Assembly (NCBI RefSeq): GCF_030348825.1 | Contig: NZ_JAUCES010000005.1 | Location: 2,046,001-2,110,000, forward strand | Direction of reading: 5' to 3' | DNA length: 64,000 nt | Source: Fictibacillus sp. b24 | Lineage (GTDB): Bacteria > Bacillota > Bacilli > Bacillales > Fictibacillaceae | Shown: piece after piece, positions 38,108-48,746 of the stretch | Layout: each line of letters starts with the position of its first letter | How positions within the stretch are numbered: position 1 is the stretch's first letter | The notes under the pieces: model-generated | Seen by the model: only the letters and a program-made list of their open reading frames with translations | Databases searched by the model: none | Told to the model about the DNA's origin: nothing | Made by a program: the position numbers and the translations under genes

Positions 38108-39159
38108 CAGATCTTACCTCCTTTGTTCACACGGTTCATCAACCAATGAACAAGATAACTGCACGCAACAAAGAAGATGATTAAAGCGATAACAATTCCA
38201 ACAAGTTCAGTTGGAACACCTGCCATAGCTTGCATATTCAGTGCACCAATCTTTAATCCACCGAACAGTGCAGCACCTAAAATTACACCGATCGCACTGT
38301 TCGCACCTAGAAGTGCAACGGCGATCCCGTCAAATCCTACTCCAGTAAATCCAGCATTAATCGTCATATATTGATAAGTGCCTAAGCCTTCCATACTTCC
38401 TGCAATTCCTGCAAATGCTCCTGAGATCGCCATGGAAAGGACGATATTTTTAGAAACATTAATTCCAGCGTATTGAGATGCATGCTGGTTGAATCCTACT
38501 GCACGAAGCTCATAACCTAAAGTTGTTCTCCATAATAAGAACCACATAATAACTGCTGCAACGATTGCTACGATAATTCCAAAGTGAAGTGTAGAATTAT
38601 CAGTTAGCTCTTGCAGAAACGGTGAAGCTAAAGAAGCAGATTCTTTTACGTTCTCCGTCCGTTCACCTGGGGCAAGCATAAAATTACGGATAATTTCGTT
38701 CGTGCTATAAAGTGCGATATAGTTCATCATGATCGTTGTAATAACTTCATGCACTTTAAAACGCGCTTTCAAGATACCAGGAACAGATCCCCATAATGCA
38801 CCAGCTACACCTGCAGCTAGTACAGCGAGGGGAATATGAATGATTGCCGGAGCATCAACAAATACTCCTACGTATACAGCTGCCAGCCAGCCAACTAAAA
38901 GCTGACCTTCAACACCAATATTGAACAATCCTGTACGAAAAGCAAACGCTACAGCCAGTCCTGATAGAATAAGAGGTGACATCTGTCTTATCGTTTCACC
39001 CATATAGTAGGAGCCGCCAAAGATACCTTCAAACAATGCAGCATAAGCTTCAATTGGAGGATAACCGCTAATTAGCATGATGATGCCACCGATAAGCAGT
39101 CCTAATAATACAGAGATAAGAGGCACTAGAAATTTCATTTTGTTAATATTATTCTGCAT
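38107..39159 (-). CDS. nupP: Nucleoside ABC transporter permease (NupP/YufP type)
   Basis: A 350-residue permease (COG4603) with eight to ten membrane helices, starting with LVPLISVLLGLLIGGIIMLI and containing RTGLFNIGVEGQLLVG, the cytoplasmic loop that docks on the ATPase. It overlaps nupO by 11 bp and nupQ by 1 bp, so the three are translationally coupled. Confidence 0.9.
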   Translation of the reverse strand: MQNNINKMKFLVPLISVLLGLLIGGIIMLISGYPPIEAYAALFEGIFGGSYYMGETIRQMSPLILSGLAVAFAFRTGLFNIGVEGQLLVGWLAAVYVGVFVDAPAIIHIPLAVLAAGVAGALWGSVPGILKARFKVHEVITTIMMNYIALYSTNEIIRNFMLAPGERTENVKESASLASPFLQELTDNSTLHFGIIVAIVAAVIMWFLLWRTTLGYELRAVGFNQHASQYAGINVSKNIVLSMAISGAFAGIAGSMEGLGTYQYMTINAGFTGVGFDGIAVALLGANSAIGVILGAALFGGLKIGALNMQAMAGVPTELVGIVIALIIFFVACSYLVHWLMNRVNKGGKI

Positions 39160-40675
39160 GAACTGTACCCCTCTTTCCTCCCGCCATCAGTAAACCAAGT
39201 TCTTGTTCTGTTGTTTCTTTCGGGTTTACGATCGCAACGATCTTTCCTTCATACATAACAGCGATTCGGTCACTTACGTTGATGATCTCATCCAACTCGA
39301 ATGAGACGAGCAGTACTGCTTTACCATTGTCTCTTTGTTCGATCAGTTTAGAATGGATAAACTCGATGGCTCCAACATCTAAACCGCGTGTCGGCTGAGC
39401 TGCGATTAGAAAATCCGGATCACGATCTACTTCTCTTGCGATGATCGCTTTTTGCTGATTGCCCCCTGATAAAGCTCTTGCAGGAGTATACGCATCAGGC
39501 GTTCGCACATCGTACTCATCAATTAACTTTTTCGCTTTATCAAAGATCGGTTTAAAGTTAAGTATTCCTGATTTGGAATATGGCTTTTGGTAGTATGTTT
39601 GAAGAACCATGTTCTCACCAACTGAAAAGTCCAATACAAGTCCGTGCTTGTGTCTGTCTTGCGGAATATGGCTCAGTCCGTTCTCTGTTACACTTCTAGG
39701 AGATTTATTCGTTATCTCTTTATCGCGAAGATGTATAGATCCCTCGTGAACTTTGTGAAGACCCGTGATCGCTTCTAACAATTCAGATTGTCCGTTCCCG
39801 TCAACACCCGCGATTCCTACGATTTCACCAGCATGTACAGTCAGGTTTAATCCGTTTACAGCTGGTACTTTTCTGCTGTCATGAACGACAAGATCTTTGA
39901 TCGTCAGTACTGCTTCTTTTGGCTCCGCATCAATTTTTTCAACTTTAAAGTTTACTTCACGACCAACCATCATTGCTGCCAAAGAATCCGGGTTAGAATC
40001 GCTAACGTTTACCGTCCCTACGCCTCTTCCTCTTCTTATAACCGTACAGCGGTCACAAACTTCCATAATTTCTTTCAGTTTATGGGTGATAAGAATAATC
40101 GATTTACCTTCGCTAACAAGCTTTTTCATGATTTGAATGAGCTCTATAATCTCTTGAGGAGTCAACACGGCTGTTGGCTCATCAAAAATAAGAATGTCTG
40201 CACCTCTATAAAGCGTTTTCAAAATTTCAACACGCTGCTGCATACCAACAGAGATGTCTTCAATCTTCGCGTAAGGATCTACTCGAAGACCATATTGATC
40301 AGAAAGAGCCTTCACTTCTTTAGCAGCAGTCTGTAAATCTACTTTTCCGCCTTTTGTAGGTTCTTTTCCTAAAATGATATTTTCAGTAACAGTAAATTTA
40401 TCAACGAGCATAAAGTGCTGATGAACCATCCCAATACCAAGCGAGTTGGCAATATTCGGATCATTGTTCACCACTTTATTTCCTTTTACAAAGATTTCCC
40501 CTTGTTCTGGCTCGTAAAGACCGAACAAAACATTCATTAACGTTGATTTTCCTGCACCGTTCTCCCCAAGAAGGGCATGGATTTCACCCTTTTTCACTTG
40601 AAGCGTTATGTCATCGTTCGCTACGATTCCGGGAAATTCTTTACGAATATTACGCATATCAATTACATATTCCAT
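39149..40675 (-). CDS. nupO: Nucleoside ABC transporter ATPase (NupO/YufO type)
   Basis: A 508-residue double-ATPase. Domain 1 (about 1-245) has Walker A GENGAGKST near 37, a signature region ISVGMQQRVEIL and Walker B LIFDEPTAVL. Domain 2 (about 255-500) has a divergent P-loop GVDGNGQSELLEA and signature ALSGGNQQK, as usual for RbsA/BMP-type ATPases, in which the second site is often weak. It follows nupN after an 83-bp gap containing a strong hairpin. Confidence 0.92.
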   Translation of the reverse strand: MEYVIDMRNIRKEFPGIVANDDITLQVKKGEIHALLGENGAGKSTLMNVLFGLYEPEQGEIFVKGNKVVNNDPNIANSLGIGMVHQHFMLVDKFTVTENIILGKEPTKGGKVDLQTAAKEVKALSDQYGLRVDPYAKIEDISVGMQQRVEILKTLYRGADILIFDEPTAVLTPQEIIELIQIMKKLVSEGKSIILITHKLKEIMEVCDRCTVIRRGRGVGTVNVSDSNPDSLAAMMVGREVNFKVEKIDAEPKEAVLTIKDLVVHDSRKVPAVNGLNLTVHAGEIVGIAGVDGNGQSELLEAITGLHKVHEGSIHLRDKEITNKSPRSVTENGLSHIPQDRHKHGLVLDFSVGENMVLQTYYQKPYSKSGILNFKPIFDKAKKLIDEYDVRTPDAYTPARALSGGNQQKAIIAREVDRDPDFLIAAQPTRGLDVGAIEFIHSKLIEQRDNGKAVLLVSFELDEIINVSDRIAVMYEGKIVAIVNPKETTEQELGLLMAGGKRGTVHAE

Positions 40676-40706
40676 CTTTTGCTCTCCCCCCTTATGTACA
40701 TAAGGA

Positions 40707-40730
40707 AGGACTTGGCTTCTGCCAAGTCCT
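40707..40730 (-). promoter_or_regulatory. Intercistronic hairpin between nupN and nupO
   Basis: AGGACTTGGC-ttct-GCCAAGTCCT, a perfect 10-bp stem with a 4-base loop and no U-tract after it on the minus strand. It is more like an mRNA 3'-end stabilizer or partial attenuator than a full terminator. Such a hairpin after a binding-protein gene usually lets it be expressed above the membrane genes. Confidence 0.7.
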
Positions 40731-40758
40731 GGCCTAATATTAAGCTAGCTTCATAGAA

Positions 40759-41826
40759 TTACTTTAAGTTCTTTTTAAACTCTTCAAACTCAGCATCTGT
40801 TTTAGGAACTTTTACTTCTCCGCCGATGATCTTTTTCTTGAAATCTTCAACTGATTTAAGTGCATCTGGCTCAACGTTATCTTGAGTTGGAGCGATACCT
40901 ACTCCGTCTTCTTTAAGACCAAATTCTACGATCTTTCCACCTGGGAATTCACCGTTCATAGCTTGCTCAGAAACTTCATAAACCGCTTGGTCTACACGTT
41001 TTACCATCGAAGTAAGTGTTACATCCTCAGGCATACCTTCTTCATGCTGATCACGGTCAACACCGATTACCCAAACTTCTTCACCATTTTTCTTACGGTT
41101 TTTCGCTTCAGTGAACACACCCATACCTGTTCCGCCTGCTGCGTGATAGATGATGTCAGCGCCTTGCTGATAGAACGTGTTAGCAATCTGCTGTCCTTTT
41201 TCAGCTTTGTTGAAGTCTTCTGCATATTGAACCATCACTTCAGCATCAGGGTTTGCAGTTAATACTCCCGCTTTAAATCCGTTTTCAAACTTCTTGATCA
41301 GTTCACTGTTAACACCACCAACGAAACCTACTTTGTTCGTTTTTGATTGCATCCCAGCTACTAGACCTACCAAGAATGAACCTTCATGCTCTGAGAACGT
41401 AATGTTTGCTACGTTGTCACCTTTTACAACCATATCAACAATAGCAAGTTTTGCATCGGGCTGTTGTTTAGCAACTGTTTCTACATCTGTTCCCATTAAG
41501 AAACCGATTCCAAAAACAACATCGTATTTTTGACGGATTAAAGAGTTCAAGTTTGGCTTGTAATCACTTTGCGCCGTTGATTGTAAGTATTTGTAACCTT
41601 TATTTTCTTCTAAGCTATTATCTTTACCAAACTTCGTTAAACCTTCCCAAGCTGACTGGTTGAAAGACTTATCGTCTACACCGCCAGTATCAGTTACCAT
41701 CGCTACTTTAAAGTCTTTTTTGTCTCCTCCGCCAGAAGATTTCCCTTCATCAGAAGATCCACATCCGGCAAGAATCGTACCGGCAGTTAACATTGCAGTT
41801 ACCATCAATCCTAATTTCTTTTTCAA
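40759..41826 (-). CDS. nupN: BMP-family nucleoside-binding lipoprotein (NupN)
   Basis: A 355-residue substrate-binding lipoprotein of the Bmp/Med family. Signal peptide with lipobox LAGC, lipidated Cys22, then a Ser/Gly-rich linker. The mature domain has MVTDTGGVDDKSFNQSAWEGL and HAAGGTGMGVFTEAK, typical purine-nucleoside receptor segments. The start is a TTG (MKKKLGLMV) 8 bases after a GGGGG site. It is the first transport gene, 88 bp after the GntR regulator. Confidence 0.9.
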   Translation of the reverse strand: MKKKLGLMVTAMLTAGTILAGCGSSDEGKSSGGGDKKDFKVAMVTDTGGVDDKSFNQSAWEGLTKFGKDNSLEENKGYKYLQSTAQSDYKPNLNSLIRQKYDVVFGIGFLMGTDVETVAKQQPDAKLAIVDMVVKGDNVANITFSEHEGSFLVGLVAGMQSKTNKVGFVGGVNSELIKKFENGFKAGVLTANPDAEVMVQYAEDFNKAEKGQQIANTFYQQGADIIYHAAGGTGMGVFTEAKNRKKNGEEVWVIGVDRDQHEEGMPEDVTLTSMVKRVDQAVYEVSEQAMNGEFPGGKIVEFGLKEDGVGIAPTQDNVEPDALKSVEDFKKKIIGGEVKVPKTDAEFEEFKKNLK

Positions 41827-41914
41827 GTCATTTTCCCCCTGTAAATGTTTTCATTTTAATGACTAAAACCAATGCTGCAAAAAAGTACCGATCACCCCCT
41901 AAAAAAGACTTTAA

Positions 41915-42640
41915 TTATAAGCGCTTTCTTAAAACAGAGAATAAAAACTTATCAGATCTAAAGTAGTTGCAAGAATAGAGTACAGGTTCATCAAACTGAT
42001 CATAGTGCATCTGCCTTAAAATTAGTAACGGCACTTGTGCATCACTTTCGAGAATTTCTGAGATGCGGTCATGATAGCCGATCGGTTCGATGTTTGTTAC
42101 CGCATACATAACGCGTCTGCCCGTTTCCTTTTCTAACATCTCTAAAAAGGATTCATAATCATGCAGACCTTTTGCCGGAAACAAATGTGCTGGCATATGA
42201 TCCTTACAGAATACAACAGGTTCTCCATCTGCTGTACGAACACGTTCCATCATCATAAGACCATCTGGTAAAGAATCATTAAACTTACTTAGTAGTTCAT
42301 CTGTTACATCCGTCATTTGTGATGATAGAAAAATCGTACCCGCTTTCTTTCCGCCTCTTTCTATCATATCGGTAACGCTGTATAATTCTTCAATCCCAGA
42401 TGAGAACAAAGCACGCGTTCTGACAAATGTACCGACACCGTGTTTTCGAATGAGTACGTTTTCATCTTCCAAAATACGAAGTGCCTCACGCAACGTAGCC
42501 CTTGAAATCCCAAGCTGTTTAGATAGTTCAAACTCTGAAGGAAGTTTTTCTCCTTCTTTATAAATACCTTCTTCAATATCTTTTTTTAACTTTTCAATCA
42601 CTTTAATATATAACAAGCGATGGTCAGCTTTTATGGACAT
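41915..42640 (-). CDS. ymfC: GntR/HutC-family regulator YmfC
   Basis: A 241-residue regulator with an N-terminal winged helix (about 10-72, [25 protein letters not shown]) and a C-terminal UTRA ligand-binding domain (about 90-235). The ATG at 42638-42640 ([10 protein letters not shown]) has AGGTGG 8 bases upstream; a longer frame to 42679 is rejected. It lies just upstream of the nucleoside importer on the same strand, so it probably regulates it, perhaps with a nucleoside or derivative as ligand. That link is inference. Confidence 0.88.
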   Translation of the reverse strand: MSIKADHRLLYIKVIEKLKKDIEEGIYKEGEKLPSEFELSKQLGISRATLREALRILEDENVLIRKHGVGTFVRTRALFSSGIEELYSVTDMIERGGKKAGTIFLSSQMTDVTDELLSKFNDSLPDGLMMMERVRTADGEPVVFCKDHMPAHLFPAKGLHDYESFLEMLEKETGRRVMYAVTNIEPIGYHDRISEILESDAQVPLLILRQMHYDQFDEPVLYSCNYFRSDKFLFSVLRKRL

Positions 42641-42800
42641 TACATAAACCACCTTAACTAGTTGTTCGACGTATGACAAATTATTAGTAGAATCGACATT
42701 ACTATACCATTTTTAGTTCTATAAATAAATACTAATTTTACAAATTTTTAATAGGTATTCTTTGGATTTAACATTATTAGAAAAATATGACATAAACAAA

Positions 42801-42828
42801 AGAAAACGAGCCCCGTAGAGCCCGTTTT
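42801..42828 (-). terminator. Terminator after spoIIIE
   Basis: AAAACGaGC ... GCcCGTTTT with an inner GC-rich loop; TTTTCTTTTG follows on the minus strand. Confidence 0.75.
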
Positions 42829-42829
42829 C

Positions 42830-45190
42830 CTATGAACTGGATGCTTCTTTTTCGTCCGGCATCGCTGATATCAATACTTCACGAGGTTTCGACCCTTCAT
42901 ATGGACCGACGATCCCTTTTGATTCCATCGAATCAATCAGCCTTGCTGCCCTTGAATATCCGATCCGAAACCTTCTTTGCAGCATAGAGACAGATGCCGT
43001 TTGCATATCAACGACGAGTCGAACTGCATCTCCAAATAATTCATCTTCAGATTCCATTACAGCAGGTTCTGCTTCCTCTGTCGGAATCATTTCTGTTTGA
43101 TATTGAGCTCTTTGCTGAGTAACACAATGTTCAACAATAGCTTCTACCTCCTCGTCAGAAAGGAACGCCCCCTGAACACGAACAGGTTTTGAAGCACCTG
43201 ATGGGAAGAACAGCATATCCCCTCTGCCTAACAACTTCTCTGCACCACCCATATCAAGGATTGTCCTAGAATCTGTTTGAGAAGATACACTAAACGCGAT
43301 TCTCGATGGAATATTTGCTTTAATGACACCTGTAATAACATCTACTGATGGCCGCTGAGTGGCAATTATTAAATGGATACCTGCTGCACGAGCCATCTGG
43401 GCTAGGCGTGTAATCGCATCTTCAACATCCCCTGAAGCGACCATCATCAGATCAGCAAGTTCATCGACGATTACGACAATATAAGGTAAAAATGGCTGTT
43501 TGGCATCCCCTTTAGCGTTTTGCTTACGAATGGATTCATTGTAGCCTTCTATGTTCCGTGTGCCGCTATGAGAAAACAGTTCATATCTTCGTTCCATTTC
43601 AGATACCACTCTTTTTAAAGCTTGAGCTGCCTTTTTTGGCTCAGTTACGACTGGTGCTAAAAGATGCGGTATTCCATTATACATATTTAACTCTACCATT
43701 TTTGGATCAATCATCATCATTTTTACTTCATGAGGTTTTGCTCTCATCAAAATACTTGTAATGATTCCATTAACACACACACTCTTCCCGCTGCCGGTTG
43801 CTCCAGCTACAAGCAGATGGGGCATTCTGGACAGATCTGCAATAATCGGTTCACCCGAAATATCTCTTCCAAGGCCGATAGCAAGTGGTGACTGCTGACC
43901 CGAAAATTGAGGAGCTTCAAGCACTTCTCTTAGAGTTACCATAGAAATTTCCTGGTTAGGAACCTCTATTCCTACTGCTGATTTTCCTGGAATCGGCGCT
44001 TCGATTCGAATATCTTTTGCTGCTAATGCTAATGCAAGATCGTCTGATAAGTTTACAATCTTGCTTACCTTTACACCAACATCCGGATAAACCTCATACT
44101 TTGTAACAGCAGGTCCTAAGTGTACTTTAAGAACCTTTGCTTTTACACCGAAGCTCTCAAACGTTTTTTCCAGCTTCTTAGCGTTGCTCTTACTCGCAGC
44201 ATATTGTTTATCTTTATGCTGGCCGCTGTTTTGAGGTGTTCTTAAATGTTTCATCGTAGGTAGCTGGTAGTGTTCGTTCTGAATGACTTCATCACCAAAA
44301 TTAGCTGGAAGAGGTGATGGAACCGATTCATCATAAGTTTTATCCTTGTCTTCTGTACTTTTCGTCTCTTCTGCATCACCGTACACTTGCGGAGCGAATT
44401 TTAGTTGCACACCACTTTCTGTCTGATGAACTCTTTTTGTAAAGTCTTCGATAACAGGTTCTTCTGAGATAATGATCTCTTCTGTTTCATCTTCATCATC
44501 CATAGTGGGCGGTTTGAGAATTTTCTTTTCTTTTGCTTTTTTCGTACGCTCTTCAGCCAAAGATTGTTTCTTTTCCTGAACGAATTCTTTAAATTTTGCA
44601 GAAGATGAACTTGTAATATCTACAAGTTTTTGAAGTAAAACGGAAAGAGATTTTCCTGAAATCAACAAAAGACTGCCGATAATCAGAAAAAAGATAACGA
44701 GCTTTGTCCCACCCGCTCCAAACAAAAAATAAAATAGAGCAAACCCTATAGCTCCAGCTAAACCACCGCCAAGATCATTCGTAGAAGTTTCACCTTGAAG
44801 CTGCATCCAATACAGATCCCACGTGTTTCGAATAACAGAAGCATCTTTCCAATCTCCGCCGTTCGTTAAATGTTCAAACAAAGTCAGATGACTTAGGACT
44901 AAGAATGAAAAAAACAAGATATAAACACCTGCTAGTTTTTTTGAAAACAATACAGGCCAGCTTCTTTTCCAAATCAAATAAAAGGATAATAAGATACAGC
45001 CTAACAATAAAATCCCATACCATTCTCCGCTAAAAAAACGAAGTAAATGAACGAATGCCATTCCGACATTACCCATTTTAGCTAGTCCGAGCGAAGCGAG
45101 TGCTAATATCGTAAGACCTGCAATTTCAAATGTCAGCTGCTCTTTCCATCTGCCTTTATTCTTTGCTTTCTTTTTTTTGTTTTTTGCCAT
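42830..45190 (-). CDS. spoIIIE: DNA translocase SpoIIIE/FtsK
   Basis: A 786-residue septal DNA pump that moves the chromosome into the forespore. The N-terminus is basic, followed by four membrane helices (about 22-180). An acidic and Lys-rich linker covers about 195-320. The motor domain has Walker A GATGSGKS (463-470) and Walker B ([13 protein letters not shown]). The gamma winged-helix domain (about 715-780, [20 protein letters not shown]) reads the skewed SRS sequences. AGGTGAT precedes the ATG. A paralogue (SftA) usually lies elsewhere in Bacillus; position next to ymfC identifies this one as SpoIIIE. Confidence 0.95.
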   Translation of the reverse strand: MAKNKKKKAKNKGRWKEQLTFEIAGLTILALASLGLAKMGNVGMAFVHLLRFFSGEWYGILLLGCILLSFYLIWKRSWPVLFSKKLAGVYILFFSFLVLSHLTLFEHLTNGGDWKDASVIRNTWDLYWMQLQGETSTNDLGGGLAGAIGFALFYFLFGAGGTKLVIFFLIIGSLLLISGKSLSVLLQKLVDITSSSSAKFKEFVQEKKQSLAEERTKKAKEKKILKPPTMDDEDETEEIIISEEPVIEDFTKRVHQTESGVQLKFAPQVYGDAEETKSTEDKDKTYDESVPSPLPANFGDEVIQNEHYQLPTMKHLRTPQNSGQHKDKQYAASKSNAKKLEKTFESFGVKAKVLKVHLGPAVTKYEVYPDVGVKVSKIVNLSDDLALALAAKDIRIEAPIPGKSAVGIEVPNQEISMVTLREVLEAPQFSGQQSPLAIGLGRDISGEPIIADLSRMPHLLVAGATGSGKSVCVNGIITSILMRAKPHEVKMMMIDPKMVELNMYNGIPHLLAPVVTEPKKAAQALKRVVSEMERRYELFSHSGTRNIEGYNESIRKQNAKGDAKQPFLPYIVVIVDELADLMMVASGDVEDAITRLAQMARAAGIHLIIATQRPSVDVITGVIKANIPSRIAFSVSSQTDSRTILDMGGAEKLLGRGDMLFFPSGASKPVRVQGAFLSDEEVEAIVEHCVTQQRAQYQTEMIPTEEAEPAVMESEDELFGDAVRLVVDMQTASVSMLQRRFRIGYSRAARLIDSMESKGIVGPYEGSKPREVLISAMPDEKEASSS

Positions 45191-45307
45191 GTAATCACCT
45201 CACAAGCTTGCAATTTTATGTCTGTATGTATGTAGAAATGGAAAGAAAAGCAGCCCTGCAAAAAGAAGGCTGCTTTAAAATAGTATAGCATATTTCTAAG
45301 GTGACTT

Positions 45308-45517
45308 TTAAAAGTTTCGCAGCACCATTCCAGGTTGACATTCTTCTAATAAAAAATGAGAGGGATCTGTGCTCATAACTTGAACGATCTTTGTTTCATC
45401 ACCCATGCGTTCTACGAGTACAGGTACATTATTATAAAGTATAACATTCTGCGCGGTTTGTTCGTTTCCTTCTTCCGGAAACATCAATTCATAAGGCTGC
45501 ATCGTATACCAGATCAT
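45308..45517 (-). CDS. ylzJ: YlzJ-like small protein
   Basis: A 69-residue protein of the YlzJ family ([16 protein letters not shown] at the start). No known function or membrane helix. Its ATG overlaps the tepA stop (ATGA), giving tight coupling, and the tepA-ylzJ-spoIIIE order is as in B. subtilis. Confidence 0.88.
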   Translation of the reverse strand: MIWYTMQPYELMFPEEGNEQTAQNVILYNNVPVLVERMGDETKIVQVMSTDPSHFLLEECQPGMVLRNF

Positions 45518-46275
45518 TGTTTTAACCCGTTGTTATCATTATTGTCTTGTTTATGCTGCTCAATCAGTTCGTTCAGTTTCTTTATCGCTTGTCCAACACC
45601 GCCGACCTCATTAATGAGTCCATCACTAACAGCATCTGTACCTATAACATTTGTACCAATATCTCGTGTTAGGTTCCCTTTAGAAAACATCAGTTCTTTA
45701 AAACGGTCTTCGGTGATCTTCGAATGGCTCGTAACAAATGAAATCACCCGATCTTGCATCTTGTCTAAGTATTCAAACGTTTGTGGAACTCCGATTACTA
45801 GACCTGTTAAACGCACAGGATGAATTGTCATGGTTGCAGTTGGAGCTATAAACGAATAATCTGCGCTTACAGCAATTGGAACACCAATTGAATGCCCACC
45901 GCCAAGAACCAGCGATACACTTGGTTTTGATAAGGATGCAATCATTTCTGAAATTGCAAGGCCTGCTTCGACGTCCCCGCCGACCGTATTCAGTATTACA
46001 AGAAGTCCTTCAATCTTATGATTTTGTTCGATCGCTACTAATTGCGGAATTAAATGTTCATACTTTGTCGCTTTGTTGTTAGGCGGCAGCTGCATATGTC
46101 CTTCTATTTGACCTACAATCGTTAAACAATGAATGCTGGACCCTTCCATTGTCGGCACATTCGTTTGTCCTAATGATTGTATTTTCTGTATAAGTCCCGA
46201 GCTGTTTTCATCTTTTTTAGGTGGTGCATCTGTTTGCGGTGTTTCTGTTTCTGGTGTCTGATCCATTTCATTCAT
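45514..46275 (-). CDS. tepA: ClpP-like protease TepA
   Basis: A 253-residue cytosolic serine peptidase of the ClpP/S14 fold, named translocation-enhancing protein in B. subtilis, where it is linked to secretion and to degradation of small spore proteins during outgrowth. The nucleophile Ser is in [11 protein letters not shown], the catalytic His in MTIHPVR, and [10 protein letters not shown] forms the oxyanion region. The first about 35 residues are Pro/Thr-rich and probably disordered. The start may be the ATG at 46266 rather than 46275, because AAGGGG is 10 versus 1 base upstream. Confidence 0.92.
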   Translation of the reverse strand: MNEMDQTPETETPQTDAPPKKDENSSGLIQKIQSLGQTNVPTMEGSSIHCLTIVGQIEGHMQLPPNNKATKYEHLIPQLVAIEQNHKIEGLLVILNTVGGDVEAGLAISEMIASLSKPSVSLVLGGGHSIGVPIAVSADYSFIAPTATMTIHPVRLTGLVIGVPQTFEYLDKMQDRVISFVTSHSKITEDRFKELMFSKGNLTRDIGTNVIGTDAVSDGLINEVGGVGQAIKKLNELIEQHKQDNNDNNGLKQ

Positions 46276-46329
46276 ACCCCTTCTAAGTTAGGTTCTTCTT
46301 AGTATGGGCCTTATTTCCATTCATATGAG

Positions 46330-46364
46330 AAAAAAATAAAAAAAACCCGCTGAAACAGCGAGTT
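46330..46364 (-). terminator. Terminator after rnjB
   Basis: AACCCGCTG-aaa-CAGCGAGTT; pairs fully on the minus strand with one wobble and is followed by T8. It overlaps the stop codon by two bases. Confidence 0.88.
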
Positions 46365-48030
46365 AAATTTCCATAATGATCGGCATGATCATTGGTCTTC
46401 TTTTCGTTTTTTCAAACAAATACTGACTTAACGTATCTCTCACGTTAGATTTTAAGCTTGACCATTCTTTCATGTTTTCGTTCATGCATTTTTCGAGCAC
46501 ATCTCGAACTTTCGTATTCGCTTCTTGCAAGAGTGCTTCACTTTCTCTTACATAGACGAAACCTCTTGAGATTATTTCTGGCCCAGAGATTAGCTGATGA
46601 GAATCTTTGCTGATCGTTACAACGACTACTAGAATTCCATCTTGTGATAACAGCTTTCTGTCACGAAGAACGATGTTGCCGATATCGCCTACTCCAAGCC
46701 CATCTACTAAGACATTACCAGACGGTACTTTTCCAGTTTTTTGAGCTTTGCCATTCGCGAATTCAACAACTTCACCTTTATCAACAATAAAGATGTTGTC
46801 TTTTTCAACGCCAACTTCAATCGCTAATTTTTGATGAGCTTTTTGCATCTTATATTCACCATGAACAGGCATAAAATATTTAGGTCTCATCATGCTAAGC
46901 ATGAATTTAAGCTCTTCGGCGCTTCCGTGGCCTGAAACGTGAACTTTTTTCTGTCCAAAAATAACATCTGCACCTGTTCTCATCAACTTGTCTACCATTT
47001 TAGCTACTGACGTTTCATTACCAGGTATCGGGGTAGCGGCAATAACGACAGTATCAGTTGGTCGAAGTGCGATTTGTTTATGTGATTTTTGTGCCATTCT
47101 AGACAGCGCAGCCATCGATTCACCTTGACTGCCTGTTGTAAGTATAACAACTTTTTCATCGCTGTAATCGTTTGCTTGATCGATCGTAATTAGCAAATCT
47201 TTTTCAAAAGTCAGGTATCCGAGTTGTGAAGCAATATCAACAACCTTCACCATACTTCTTCCGTTTACAGCTACTTTTCTGTTTGTCTTTGCAGCAGCAT
47301 TCATTACTTGCTGTACACGATGCACATTAGATGCGAACGATGCAATAATGATTCGGCCTTTAGCAGCTTGAAAGACATCTAAAATCTCTTGTCCAACTTG
47401 CGCCTCTGGTCCTGTAGAACCTGGACGCTCAGCATTCGTGCTGTCTGAAAGCAAGCAGAGAACGCCTTCTTCAGCCAGTGCTGAAATCTTTCCGAATTCT
47501 GTATGCTGTCCATCAATAGGTGTATGGTCAATCTTGAAATCACCAGTGTTTGCAATTATTCCCTGTGACGTGTGAATTGCAATACCTACTGCATCTGGAA
47601 TACTATGATTAACATGGAAGAAACTCACCTTTGCACTATTGAATGACAGCTTTTGGTTCGTTTCAATCATATTTAATTCAGTTGAACGTAATAGTCCTGC
47701 TTCTTTTAATTTTGCTTCTACTAATCCTAATGTTAATCGCGTTCCATAAACCGGAACCGGAACTTGTCTTAAAACGTAGGGAAGTCCTCCGATATGATCT
47801 TCATGAGCATGTGTTAAAAAGATTCCTGTTACTCGCTCCAGGTTTTCCTTCAGGTAAGTTACATCTGGTATGACAATATCAATTCCCAGCATTTCCTCCT
47901 GTGGAAACATTAGACCTGAGTCCATAACAAAAATTTCCTCACCCGTGTCCACTACATACATGTTTTTGCCGATTTCACCTACTCCGCCCAGGGCAAAAAC
48001 TTTAATTTTATCTTTATTTTGTTTTGACAA
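46363..48030 (-). CDS. rnjB: Ribonuclease J2
   Basis: A 555-residue metallo-beta-lactamase/beta-CASP RNase. The metal motif is THAHEDHIGG (about 74-83), with the beta-CASP region (GRIIIASFASNVHRVQ) and HVSGHGSAEEL following, and a C-terminal domain from about 450. The location between tepA and dapA matches B. subtilis rnjB (ymfA) rather than rnjA. It works with RNase J1 in 5'-3' decay. The start is a TTG (MSKQNKDKIK), 10 bases after AGGAGG. Confidence 0.92.
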   Translation of the reverse strand: MSKQNKDKIKVFALGGVGEIGKNMYVVDTGEEIFVMDSGLMFPQEEMLGIDIVIPDVTYLKENLERVTGIFLTHAHEDHIGGLPYVLRQVPVPVYGTRLTLGLVEAKLKEAGLLRSTELNMIETNQKLSFNSAKVSFFHVNHSIPDAVGIAIHTSQGIIANTGDFKIDHTPIDGQHTEFGKISALAEEGVLCLLSDSTNAERPGSTGPEAQVGQEILDVFQAAKGRIIIASFASNVHRVQQVMNAAAKTNRKVAVNGRSMVKVVDIASQLGYLTFEKDLLITIDQANDYSDEKVVILTTGSQGESMAALSRMAQKSHKQIALRPTDTVVIAATPIPGNETSVAKMVDKLMRTGADVIFGQKKVHVSGHGSAEELKFMLSMMRPKYFMPVHGEYKMQKAHQKLAIEVGVEKDNIFIVDKGEVVEFANGKAQKTGKVPSGNVLVDGLGVGDIGNIVLRDRKLLSQDGILVVVVTISKDSHQLISGPEIISRGFVYVRESEALLQEANTKVRDVLEKCMNENMKEWSSLKSNVRDTLSQYLFEKTKRRPMIMPIIMEI

Positions 48031-48208
48031 TGTGTATATTCCTCCTATGTTGTATGTAAAAAAATGTTAACCCGATCACGTCACTTAAAATCATTATACC
48101 GTATGTGAGGAATACAAAACAAGACTGAGCAAAGGACAAATAAAAATAAAGACTGTATCAAAATGATTTCAGCTGCTTGCTGCTTGCTTTTAAAACTAAA
48201 GATCTCGA

Positions 48209-48562
48209 AGGATAGTTGTTTTGTGTAAACTTTTTTGTTATTGGAAGTGGTCGATTTCCGTTCCAGGTGCTCCCTTTCCGCGGGGCAGGCGGTGAGCCAC
48301 ATTCGTACGTTTCACGTATAAGTGTCTCACCTGTCTAGTTGCAGTGGCTAGCCCCTCGAGGTCAAAAGTTAAATGGTCCACAAGACAAAGTGCGTCTTGA
48401 TAGCCCATTCACCTTTTGCTTGTCGGGGCTGAACGAGCCACTTCCACTTTTCGGACTGCCGGCCTGTCCCGCAGGAGTCTCGCACCTTCCACTCCAATCA
48501 ACTGTCACAAAAGCAAATAGAAAATGAGTTTTGGAAAGGAACAATCTTTTAGAAAGAGCCTC
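48209..48562 (+). repeat. Dispersed palindromic element, copy F, interrupted
   Basis: The left end is degenerate. The core (GTTCCAGGTGCTCCCTTTCC, GCGGGGCAGGCGGTGAG) and right end (GGAACAATCTTTTAGAAAGAGCC) are clear. After CTCACCTG it is split by about 127 bp of unrelated palindromic sequence, then resumes at GGCCTGTCCCGCAGGAGTCT. Confidence 0.8.
48334..48460 (+). repeat. Second palindromic repeat, inserted into copy F
   Basis: About 127 bp with its own nested hairpin: GGCTAGCCCCTCGAGG against CTTGTCGGGGCTGAACGAGCC, AAAAG/CTTTT, AAATGG/CCATTC and CAAGAC/GTCTTG in the centre. It resembles a repeat type I have seen in other Bacillaceae genomes (recollection only). No other copy is visible in this window. 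Confidence 0.65.
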
Positions 48563-48746
48563 TAACAAAAAGTGCCTGAAAAACAACAACTTTTTTAGAT
48601 TTTAAAGTTCTGCATGTTGTATGTATTCCTTATAGATTTATGACACTTAATCGAACTCAAAGAAAAAGTGGATGTTTGTATTTGATGAATGCATTAAATA
48701 TGAGCTGATATGCTTGTTGACTGATGTTTAAGGCTAAAGGGTTAGT

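Noticed and set aside
41914-41927. CcpA (cre) site, TATAAGCGCTTTCT
   Set aside because: It has two mismatches to the consensus and is the coding sequence of the last ymfC codons and stop. Palindrome likely by chance.
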